6,153 nt of DNA from Verrucomicrobiota bacterium (GTDB taxonomy: Bacteria > Verrucomicrobiota > Verrucomicrobiia > Opitutales > Seribacteraceae). Below the pieces are notes generated by a model that saw only the letters and a program-made list of their open reading frames with translations, was not told where the DNA came from and ran no database searches. Both the position numbers and the translations under genes were made by a program. Below, one piece after another: positions 1-6,125 of the stretch; position 1 is the first letter of the stretch, and each line of letters starts with the position of its first letter. The stretch spans positions 1-6,153 of the forward strand of contig JACNJI010000381.1 in the NCBI GenBank assembly GCA_014382645.1, given 5' to 3'.

Positions 1-28
1 CTCGGAATCTTTAGGAAAAGCTGCCTGA
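1..28 (+). CDS. possible C-terminal end of an upstream gene (partial)
   Basis: In frame 2 the first bases read SESLGKAA followed by a TGA stop at 26-28, leaving 25 bp before the permease start at 54. A short Gly/Ala/Lys-rich tail would suit the end of an ABC ATPase or a second permease, which commonly precede an RbsC-type permease. Frame 1 is also open and would stop at 55-57, overlapping the next ATG as ATGA, but its translation (LGIFRKSC...NFFP) looks less like a protein end. Eight codons cannot identify a family, so this is a position-based guess. Confidence 0.25.
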
Positions 29-53
29 ACACTACAATCTACAACTTTTTCCC

Positions 54-1022
54 ATGAAGAAAATTCAAGGTATCTTTCTAATTCTAGTCTGCGTAATCGT
101 CATGACCAGTATCATGAGCGACGTTTTCTGGGGGTCCTACAACTTGGAAAACGTCCTTCGCCGCACCGCTCTTTTCGGGATCATCAGCATAGGAGTGGCG
201 TTCGTTATAATTACCGGCGGAATCGATCTATCCATCGGGTCAGTCATTTGTCTGGTGGGATGCGGACTTCCGTGGTTGTTGGTAGAGCAAGAAGTTTCGG
301 TTCCTGTAGCTCTTTTGGCCGTATTCGGTTTCTCTTTGGCGGTGGGGTTGATTCACGGAATTCTCGTTGCCAAGGTAAAGCTTCAACCCTTTGTAGTTAC
401 GCTCTGCGGGCTCCTCCTTTATCGCGGAATCACTCGCGGGTTCACGGGGGATCAGTCTCAAGGGTTCGGTACGGACTTCAAGGGGATTCGCGAACTGGCC
501 ACGGGAGAAATTCCATTATTTGGCTTTAATTTACCTATGCCATGCGTGTTCCTAGTCGTGGTCGCTGTGTTGGCTGGCGTTTTCCTGAACAAGACCATAT
601 ACGGCCGATATCTTTTGGCCCTTGGAAATAACGAGGAAGCGGCCAAATTCAGTGGCATCGACGTGGACAAGATGGTCATTCTCGCTTATGTCATTTGTGC
701 CCTCTGCTCGGGGCTTGGCGGCCTTCTGTTCGTACTCGACGTGAATTCGGCTCAACCCGTTGATTTCGGAAACTTTTACGAACTTTACGCCATTGCAGCT
801 GCTGTCCTTGGGGGTTGTAGCTTACGTGGTGGCTCGGGCACCATACTTGGCGTGGTTATTGGGGCGGCCCTCATGCAGGTGTTGAGAAACATGATCGTGC
901 TTGTGGACTGGATACCTACCCACATCGAATACGCCATCATAGGTGCCGTGATCTTGGCCGGAGTCGTTGCTGACGAGATGATAAAGCGGGCGGTCGCTAA
1001 AAAACGCGCATCTCAAGGGTAG
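54..1022 (+). CDS. sugar ABC transporter permease, RbsC-like (BPD_transp_2 family)
   Basis: This is an inner-membrane permease of a carbohydrate-uptake ABC importer of the ribose/xylose/galactose type, which would work with a periplasmic binding protein and a double-domain ATPase. The 322 residues match the family's usual length and consist mostly of hydrophobic helices. The hallmark TGGIDLSIGS lies at residues 54-63. The cytoplasmic coupling segment GNNEEAAKFSGI is at 191-202, and the conserved LGGCSLRGGSGT turn is at 252-263, followed by a last pair of helices and a basic tail (KRAVAKKR). The ATG start puts a hydrophobic helix at residues 6-20 as in relatives; no Shine-Dalgarno sequence precedes it, only the pyrimidine-rich ACTTTTTCCC. 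Substrate cannot be read from the permease alone; the neighbouring uronate-type enzyme suggests a sugar or sugar acid. The partner genes probably lie upstream. Base composition is visibly more AT-rich than the esterase gene downstream. Confidence 0.93.
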   Translation: MKKIQGIFLILVCVIVMTSIMSDVFWGSYNLENVLRRTALFGIISIGVAFVIITGGIDLSIGSVICLVGCGLPWLLVEQEVSVPVALLAVFGFSLAVGLIHGILVAKVKLQPFVVTLCGLLLYRGITRGFTGDQSQGFGTDFKGIRELATGEIPLFGFNLPMPCVFLVVVAVLAGVFLNKTIYGRYLLALGNNEEAAKFSGIDVDKMVILAYVICALCSGLGGLLFVLDVNSAQPVDFGNFYELYAIAAAVLGGCSLRGGSGTILGVVIGAALMQVLRNMIVLVDWIPTHIEYAIIGAVILAGVVADEMIKRAVAKKRASQG

Positions 1023-1037
1023 CTCCTTCCGGGAGTT
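1021..1037 (+). terminator. small terminator-like hairpin after the permease gene
   Basis: Bases 1021-1026 can pair with 1032-1037 (one G-T wobble) around a 5-base loop, and TTTTA ends the structure. The stem is short and the T run has only four bases, so it would be a weak terminator at best. The same GGGAG could instead act as a ribosome binding site for a short ORF that starts at 1041. Confidence 0.22.
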
Positions 1038-1040
1038 TTA

Positions 1041-1127
1041 ATGAAGTTCGTCCGATCGGCACAAGAGGGGAATCGCCTTTTCCGTTATGCTGTGCTTCTT
1101 ATGTTGAATTTTTCTATTTCTTCATGA
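1041..1127 (+). CDS. possible 28-codon ORF overlapping the epimerase-like gene
   Basis: An ATG at 1041 opens a 28-residue frame beginning MKFVRSAQEG and ending in LNFSISS, with a TGA at 1125-1127 that overlaps the next gene's ATG as ATGA. A GGGAG at 1031-1035 stands 5 bases upstream, a good Shine-Dalgarno placement that the clear genes in this window lack. It could be a translation-coupling leader for the downstream gene. The peptide has no recognisable family, and an open frame of this size occurs readily by chance, so it may be only leader sequence. Confidence 0.18.
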   Translation: MKFVRSAQEGNRLFRYAVLLMLNFSISS

Positions 1128-2992
1128 AACCAATCAATAAGTTCCTTCTCGATAACGCTCTTCGAATTTCCGACAATCCATGCGTCAGTCCTGATTTCTG
1201 CATAGACTGGGAGGGCTTGCAGGTGGACTTGGCCTCGGATTCTGGCATCGTCAATCACGACAAGAGCGGAGTATCCACTTCCCATGGCGCATGGAGTCTC
1301 GTTGAAAATGCGCATGGAGACCATGCATGGTGCCTAACTCCTGCCGATCCGGACGCTGCCGGGGTTGAACAAATCTTGGAGAATCGTACGGAGATTAACG
1401 GGCAGGTCTACTTCCCCGCCAGTTTCGAGAACTTGATCCGGATCAAAAACATCTTTCAGGAAGCCGATTCAAATTGCTCTATTTTCCCGAGTTCGGGGGC
1501 AGACCTCGGGAAATCTACTTTGGGCATCGGCGCACGCTTCACCACCCTCCACTGGGATGGCGTGGACTGGGCCATGAGCCGTCTCGGGCAAGGCCTTACC
1601 GCCAACCAGAACAGCATACCTCGCGAACTCGTCTACGATGTCGATGAAATGCTCGCCGACCGCCTCGATTCCGTTCCTTTCCCCTTCATCGGTTGCGACG
1701 TTCCCGAAGGTCATCAGGGGCAAAGCGTAGAGGGAATGACACATGGCTGCATTTTAGCCAAGTTGAAGAGCGGTTTCCACAATCTCGGTCTTGCTTGGAG
1801 TTTCAACGCCGATCACCAGCCCATCGGCGGCAAGTTCGATGTCCGCGAGGATCAACTGGTAGCCGGATGCCTGTTTGCCAGTTACATCACCTTCGACATT
1901 TCACCGGAGCTTGCTTTGACCGAGGTTTCCGACAGCCCCATCGAAAAGAGCATGTACGTCACGCAAAACGTGCCGGCAGACCTTGTCGAGGCTGCTCGCC
2001 TACGAGTGGAGGCAGCGGGGTTGACGCCGACCAAGGACGAATTCAACGGTCTTCTCGCCTATGTCTGGCCCGCCATGCAGAAAATGAAGGTTCGCGACGA
2101 CAAGTATCGCTCCGCCCGCGAGGCTGCCTTTACCACGGAACTCGGCCGCGATTACCTTCGCGAGCTCTCCATCGACGAGCTTCCCGGTCTCACCACTCCC
2201 GAGACCACCGCGGTCATGCTCGCCCTTGCCTTCGAGATGGAGATGCCCATCCACTTCGTCGCTCCCGCCTTCGGCTTCCAGAAGAATATTCCCTATCCGG
2301 ACAACGACGAGCTCCGTTCGATGGTTGCCCGCATCTGGTCGGTCTGCGAGAAGTTCGGAGTGTCCATCGGTTTTCACTCCGGTTCGGGCAAATCCGCCGA
2401 AAACTACCAAGTCGTCGGTGAAATGACGGGGAGCAGGCTCGAAATCAAGACAAGCGGTCGCTATACCTACGAAATGGGCGTTGCCCTGCATGCCTCCACC
2501 AACGAGACCGACCAATCCCTCTGGGGAGATTGGCACGCCTTTACCCTCGATTTGGCCGTTGCCGGATGCTTCGCCGAGGACGATACCGAGCGCAAAATGG
2601 CTCGCGAGTTCGTTTCCGATACCCTTTCCGCCGCCGGAGTTAGTCCCGAAGTTTATGCCGATTCCGATTCCTGTCGGGCAGCCCTGCAGGCTTTGGACCC
2701 ATCGCCCGATCACGTTTTCTGGTTCGAGTACAACTTTCTCTACGTTCTCGCTGCTGACGGCAGGGCCGAGAAAGCAGCCCTCGGGGATCATTCGCCCGCT
2801 GGATACGGCCAGCGTGCTCGCTTTTACTCCATCAGCGACGAGGGACGCCTTCTGTTCGCCAAGAACGTCGCCCTTTACATTCTGTTCCTTGCCGAAAACG
2901 TGGGGATCGCTTCCAAGGAGCTTTGCGACAACGCCCGATCCGAGCTTGCAGGTTACGCTTCCTTCGACGAATTCTATCAGGCCATCGCCTAA
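1124..2992 (+). CDS. UxaE-like (tagaturonate/fructuronate epimerase family) protein
   Basis: Probable cytoplasmic sugar-acid epimerase-type enzyme. UxaE, described from Thermotoga maritima, interconverts D-tagaturonate and D-fructuronate in galacturonate breakdown. Segments that recall this family are LGIGARFTTLHWDGVDWA (133-150), NADHQPIGGKFD (228-239, with an Asp-His pair), the stretch from PETTAVMLALAFEMEMP (359-375) into HFVAPAFGFQKN (377-388), and GFHSGSGKSAENY (416-428) followed by IKTSGRYTYE (441-450). No signal peptide or membrane helix is seen. At 622 residues it is longer than the roughly 480-500 I recall for UxaE, with extra sequence at both ends, so it may be a separate subfamily with another keto-acid-sugar substrate. 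The ATG at 1124 has no Shine-Dalgarno sequence (TTTTTCTATTTCTTC precedes it); it follows the permease by 101 bp on the same strand, so the two may be co-transcribed. The identification is by remembered motifs; the broad family is moderately sure, the reaction is not. Confidence 0.62.
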   Translation: MKPINKFLLDNALRISDNPCVSPDFCIDWEGLQVDLASDSGIVNHDKSGVSTSHGAWSLVENAHGDHAWCLTPADPDAAGVEQILENRTEINGQVYFPASFENLIRIKNIFQEADSNCSIFPSSGADLGKSTLGIGARFTTLHWDGVDWAMSRLGQGLTANQNSIPRELVYDVDEMLADRLDSVPFPFIGCDVPEGHQGQSVEGMTHGCILAKLKSGFHNLGLAWSFNADHQPIGGKFDVREDQLVAGCLFASYITFDISPELALTEVSDSPIEKSMYVTQNVPADLVEAARLRVEAAGLTPTKDEFNGLLAYVWPAMQKMKVRDDKYRSAREAAFTTELGRDYLRELSIDELPGLTTPETTAVMLALAFEMEMPIHFVAPAFGFQKNIPYPDNDELRSMVARIWSVCEKFGVSIGFHSGSGKSAENYQVVGEMTGSRLEIKTSGRYTYEMGVALHASTNETDQSLWGDWHAFTLDLAVAGCFAEDDTERKMAREFVSDTLSAAGVSPEVYADSDSCRAALQALDPSPDHVFWFEYNFLYVLAADGRAEKAALGDHSPAGYGQRARFYSISDEGRLLFAKNVALYILFLAENVGIASKELCDNARSELAGYASFDEFYQAIA

Positions 2993-3021
2993 CCAACCTT
3001 GGAAATCGGCCTGTCCGGGGC

Positions 3022-3723
3022 CTACTTACCCAACCTCTCCAAGGCGTCGACTACTACCAGCTTAGCCAGGGCTTGTGAACCATCGGCGAAGTAGTGCACG
3101 TTGGCGGGGCGCATCCACTTCTTCATGTTCTTCTTACTCGGGGTGAATAGGTCGAGTGTCGGTACTTCGTGCTTCTTCATCACGCGGGCGGCCGCCTCGT
3201 TGTAGCGTACGGAATCGCCGACGTAGCGTCCCTTCGAACCCGGCGGAACCGGCGTCGTGTTGCGCCACACTAGCTTTGCCCCCGTCTTCTTCATGCGGGC
3301 CACCAGTTTGTCCAAGTTCTTCTCGTAATCCTCGATTACTACCTGCGGCTTACCGCCCTTTTCCTTGGGGTAGAGGTTTTCGCCCTTTGGCCCCATGTAC
3401 TTGAGGTCGTGCAAACCCCAGTTGAAGTGAATCAGGTCCCATTTGCTCTTGCCCAACCACTTTTCGATTTCGGCTAACCCCGTCGAGGTCGGCCCGCCGT
3501 TGGTCGGAATCCTGTGCAGGTTCGCCTTCCCCTTGAGCAAGGCTCGGGTTGGCAGGGTGTAGCCGATCGAAATGGAATCGCCGATAATCAGGATTCTCGG
3601 CAAGCCTGCGACGTCCTCGATGGGAGTCATGGGGCCGACGCGAGCCGGTTTCTTCGCCTTTTGGGCCATTAGCGTTCCGCCTGCCAAGCAAGCGAGTAGG
3701 GAGAGGGTGAGTAACTTCTTCAT
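3022..3723 (-). CDS. secreted SGNH/GDSL-family hydrolase
   Basis: A 233-residue exported esterase-like protein. Residues 1-20 form a signal peptide (MKK, hydrophobic core, likely cut at LMA|QKA); a Cys at 12 sits too near the start for a confident lipobox. SGNH blocks follow in order: block I GDSISIGY at 48-55 with nucleophile Ser50, block II NGG at 75-77, block III NWGLHDL at 101-107 in place of the classic GxND, and block V ANVHYFADG at 207-215 with catalytic His210. The Asp usually three residues before that His is Ala here. This lineup is common in Planctomycetota/Verrucomicrobiota SGNH proteins, whose natural substrates are mostly unknown; deacetylation of a polysaccharide is plausible. 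Its ATG (complement of 3721-3723) has no Shine-Dalgarno sequence. It converges on the epimerase-like gene with 29 bp between the stop codons and diverges from the esterase gene, so it could share a control region with the latter. Confidence 0.88.
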   Translation of the reverse strand: MKKLLTLSLLACLAGGTLMAQKAKKPARVGPMTPIEDVAGLPRILIIGDSISIGYTLPTRALLKGKANLHRIPTNGGPTSTGLAEIEKWLGKSKWDLIHFNWGLHDLKYMGPKGENLYPKEKGGKPQVVIEDYEKNLDKLVARMKKTGAKLVWRNTTPVPPGSKGRYVGDSVRYNEAAARVMKKHEVPTLDLFTPSKKNMKKWMRPANVHYFADGSQALAKLVVVDALERLGK

Positions 3724-3854
3724 ATCGGTTTTGAGATGAAGCCAAATCCAAGCCCGAGCAAGAGCATATTGGCAGGCGCGACCACATTTTTGAAATTATC
3801 CATTTCTCCCTCTTCGAGTTTGACCGACTTTCACGTCTGTTGAAAACTCGAATC
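3724..3854. promoter_or_regulatory. divergent intergenic region between two exported hydrolase genes
   Basis: These 131 bp lie between the starts of the SGNH hydrolase (leftward) and the esterase (rightward), so promoters for both should be here. On the minus strand GATAAT (complement of 3795-3800) is a five-of-six match to a -10 box, about 70 bp from the SGNH start, but I find no matching -35. On the plus strand TTGACC at 3820-3825 resembles a -35, yet the bases 17 further on (AAAACT, 3843-3848) match a -10 poorly. No promoter is assigned with confidence; the position is the main evidence. Confidence 0.4.
3813..3852. promoter_or_regulatory. perfect 9-bp inverted repeat beside the esterase start codon
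   Basis: TTCGAGTTT at 3813-3821 is exactly repeated in inverse as AAACTCGAA at 3844-3852, with a 22-base spacer, and the second arm ends two bases before the ATG at 3855. The arm centres are 31 bp apart, close to three helical turns, as expected for a dimeric regulator bound on one face of the DNA. If transcribed, it could instead fold into a stem that hides the start codon. A TTG at 3840 that would extend the frame by five codons lies at the spacer end. The function is inferred; the symmetry is seen directly. Confidence 0.5.
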
Positions 3855-5939
3855 ATGAAACCCCTAAGCTTTTCCCTCGCATTGGCGTTAACTGTTTTTG
3901 CTCCTCCATCGTTCGGGGCCAAGGGAGACGACCTGCTCCGGCGATACTTCGAGCTCGAGACGGCCAAGACGGAGGAATCCTTCCTCGCCGGCATCAATTC
4001 CAAAGAAGATTGGCTTGCCCGACAGGACAAGTATCGGGGCCAACTCTTCTCCATGCTCGGTATCGACCCCAACCGTCCGCGAACCGACCTCAAGGCCACG
4101 GTCACGGGCAAAGCGGAAGGCACCGGGTTCGTCGTCGAGAAACTTCATTATCAATCCAGTCCCGGCCTCTATGTCACGGGCAACCTGTACCTGCCGGCGG
4201 AACGCAAGCCGGGGGAGAAATTCCCCGCCATTCTTTATGTCTGCGGTCACGGTCGCGTGAAGAAGGGAGGCGTAAGCTATGGAAACAAAGTACACTACCA
4301 TCACCATGGAGCATGGTTCGCCCGAAACGGTTTCGTCTGCCTCACCATAGACACCATCCAGCTTGGCGAGATCGAGGGTCTGCACCACGGCATTTATTCC
4401 AAGAACATGTGGTGGTGGGCGTCCCGTGGGTACACGCCTGCCGGCGTCGAGGCTTGGAACGGCATTCGCGGCATCGACTACCTGCAGTCCCGCCCCGAGG
4501 TCGACGGCGAACGCATCGGCGTAACCGGCCGGTCGGGTGGGGGAGCCTACAGTTGGTGGGTCGCCGCCCTCGACGAACGCGTAAAGGCCGCCGTCCCCGT
4601 TGCCGGTATCACCAGCATGCGTAATCACGTCGTCGACGGCTGCGTGGAGGGCCATTGCGACTGCATGTACCAAGTCAACGCCGCCCGCTGGGACTATGCC
4701 ATGATATCTTCCCTCGTCGCGCCTCGCGCTCTCCTTATCTCGAACACCGACAAGGATCGCATCTTCCCGCTCGACGGCGTAGTCGACGTCCACCGCAAGA
4801 CGAAACGGGTCTACGACATGCTCGGCGTCCCCGGCAACCTCGGCCTCCACGTCACCGAGGGCCCGCACAAGGATACGCAGGATCTCCGCGTCCACGCCTT
4901 CTCATGGTTCAATCGCTTCTTGAAAAAGGAAAATCCGCTCATCGACAAGCCCGCCGTCAAGTACTTCGAGCCCGAGCAGCTCAAGGTATTCGAAAAACTG
5001 CCTGCAGACGAGATCACGAGCAAGATCCACGATACCTTCGTTCCGCAGGTCGCGCCTCCGCCCGTGCCCAAGGACAAGGCCAGTTGGAACGCCTACCGCA
5101 AGGCAACCATGGCGCGGCTCAAGGAGCATGTTTTCGCGGGTTGGCCGGAGAGCCCCGGCAAGGTCAGCAACAAGAAGGCGCTTGATCTGAAAGCGGACGG
5201 CATTCGCCTCGCCGCCTACGATTTCACTTCGCAGCAACCTTGGGAGCTTCGCCTGTTCGTTGCCCACCGGAAGAACCTGTCCCTGAAGGACGCCGACCTC
5301 GTCGTCCTTAACGTTCTCGACGAGAAAGGGTGGGGCGATTTCGCCGCCACCTACGGCAAGGCCTTCCCCGAGGCCTTCGAGGGCACGGGAAAGATGCCCG
5401 CCCACGCCGCCGAGGCCTTTGGCTCCGACAAACGCATGTTCGAGAACCAAGACTGGGCCATGGTCTATGTCGCTCCTCGCGGAATCGGTCCCACCGCATG
5501 GTCGGGAGACGCCCGCAAGCGCAACCACATCCTCCGTCGCTTCTATCTCCTTGGCCAGACTCTCGACGGCATGCGCGTCTTCGACGTCGTTCGCTCCGCC
5601 CAGGCTCTCCGCGGTATCGAGGGGCTGGGAAAGGCGCCTCTATGGATGCAGGCCCACGGGCACATGGCCGCCAATCTCCTCTACGCCTCTCTCTATGTGC
5701 CCGAAGTTACCCGCTTGGATCTTCACTATCTCCCCGCCTCTCACATGCAGGGCCCCGCCTACCTGAACGTGCTCCGTCATCTCGATCTCCCTCAGACCGT
5801 TGCCCTTGCCGCCGAGCGTGCCCGTGTCGTCCTCTACCAACCCGAGGCCAAGTACGATCCCTTCCCCGCAAAAGTCGCCAAGGCACTCGAACTCGGCCCC
5901 AAGGCCTTCGCCGTGCGAAAGAGCATGGCCGACGAGTAA
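3855..5939 (+). CDS. secreted acetylxylan-esterase-like alpha/beta hydrolase with degenerate second domain
   Basis: A 694-residue exported esterase/peptidase-like hydrolase, probably removing acetyl or other ester groups from polysaccharides outside the cytoplasm. I chose ATG 3855 over an in-frame TTG at 3840 because it gives a clean signal peptide (1-22, likely cut SFGA|KGD). The first alpha/beta-hydrolase domain spans about 85-360: ILYVCGHG (126-133, near the oxyanion site), HHHGAWFARNGF (149-160), nucleophile elbow GRSGGG with Ser227, acid in NTDKDRIFP (297-305, probably Asp301), and EGPHKD with His338. VDGCVEGHCDCMY (260-272) is a Cys-rich loop that I recall from this family. A second hydrolase-like domain covers about 450-665; its elbow reads QAHGHMA (599-605) with no Ser, so it is probably non-catalytic. 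No Shine-Dalgarno sequence is visible. It is GC-rich at third codon positions, unlike the permease gene. The hydrolase fold is sure; the substrate is not. Confidence 0.88.
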   Translation: MKPLSFSLALALTVFAPPSFGAKGDDLLRRYFELETAKTEESFLAGINSKEDWLARQDKYRGQLFSMLGIDPNRPRTDLKATVTGKAEGTGFVVEKLHYQSSPGLYVTGNLYLPAERKPGEKFPAILYVCGHGRVKKGGVSYGNKVHYHHHGAWFARNGFVCLTIDTIQLGEIEGLHHGIYSKNMWWWASRGYTPAGVEAWNGIRGIDYLQSRPEVDGERIGVTGRSGGGAYSWWVAALDERVKAAVPVAGITSMRNHVVDGCVEGHCDCMYQVNAARWDYAMISSLVAPRALLISNTDKDRIFPLDGVVDVHRKTKRVYDMLGVPGNLGLHVTEGPHKDTQDLRVHAFSWFNRFLKKENPLIDKPAVKYFEPEQLKVFEKLPADEITSKIHDTFVPQVAPPPVPKDKASWNAYRKATMARLKEHVFAGWPESPGKVSNKKALDLKADGIRLAAYDFTSQQPWELRLFVAHRKNLSLKDADLVVLNVLDEKGWGDFAATYGKAFPEAFEGTGKMPAHAAEAFGSDKRMFENQDWAMVYVAPRGIGPTAWSGDARKRNHILRRFYLLGQTLDGMRVFDVVRSAQALRGIEGLGKAPLWMQAHGHMAANLLYASLYVPEVTRLDLHYLPASHMQGPAYLNVLRHLDLPQTVALAAERARVVLYQPEAKYDPFPAKVAKALELGPKAFAVRKSMADE

Positions 5940-5965
5940 CCTGCCATCCGGGTTAGTCCGCACCC

Positions 5966-6003
5966 TGTCATTGCGAGGAGCGCAGCGACGCGGCAATCCA
6001 GCG
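5966..6003 (+). repeat. REP/MITE-like 38-bp repeat, copy 1
   Basis: This 38-bp unit begins TGTCATTGCGAGGAGCGCAG and ends GGCAATCCAGCG; it is identical to the copy at 6034-6071. ATTGC (5970-5974) and GCAAT (5993-5997) are inverse ends of an imperfect palindrome. The TCATTGCGAGGAGC...GGCAATCC type is a well-known dispersed extragenic element in many unrelated bacteria. It starts 27 bp after the esterase stop codon, so it may fold in the 3' end of that transcript. Confidence 0.9.
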
Positions 6004-6033
6004 ACCGTTTGGGCATCCGCCATGTTTTTGCGT

Positions 6034-6071
6034 TGTCATTGCGAGGAGCGCAGCGACGCGGCAATCCAGCG
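6034..6071 (+). repeat. REP/MITE-like 38-bp repeat, copy 2
   Basis: This is an exact direct copy of the unit at 5966-6003, 68 bp downstream (start to start), with 30 bp of unrelated sequence between them. After the 38 bp, one copy continues ACCG and the other GACCG, so similarity ends sharply apart from that remnant. It carries the same ATTGC/GCAAT inverted ends. Confidence 0.9.
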
Positions 6072-6125
6072 GACCGCGTCCGGCAACCCACCGCATCGCC
6101 CCGGCATCCCGCATCACGCCTCAGA

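Noticed and set aside
14..53. GGAAAAG (14-20) facing CTTTTTCC (45-52) as a stem before the permease start
   Set aside because: It needs a bulged T and is a simple A/T-run pairing that is likely by chance.
1693..2421. Plus-strand Arg/Ser-rich frame within the epimerase-like gene
   Set aside because: It is a shifted frame of a gene with recognisable motifs; the Arg/Pro/Ser/His-rich translation is characteristic of out-of-frame reading.
2000..2791. Long minus-strand open frame (263 codons) inside the epimerase-like gene
   Set aside because: It is antisense to a coherent protein, is rich in Gly/Val/Glu as expected from reading GC-ending codons backwards, and shows no family motif.
3008..3022. 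GGCC...GGCC hairpin between the two convergent stop codons as a bidirectional terminator
   Set aside because: It has a four-base stem and no T run on either side, too weak to call.
3840..3854. TTG start for the esterase, adding five residues (MKTRI)
   Set aside because: No Shine-Dalgarno sequence supports it, and the ATG at 3855 gives a better signal peptide. The extra basic residues are not impossible, so this is a preference rather than proof.
3888..4895. Long minus-strand open frame (335 codons) opposite the esterase
   Set aside because: It lies opposite the signal peptide and catalytic domain of a clear hydrolase, and its low-complexity Asp/Ala/Val/Gly composition is typical of antisense frames in GC-rich DNA.
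5640..6091. Minus-strand open frames at the 3' end with a repeated GLPRRCAPRND peptide
   Set aside because: The repeated peptide is just the translation of the inverse of the 38-bp REP-like repeats, and the rest is antisense to the well-supported esterase gene.
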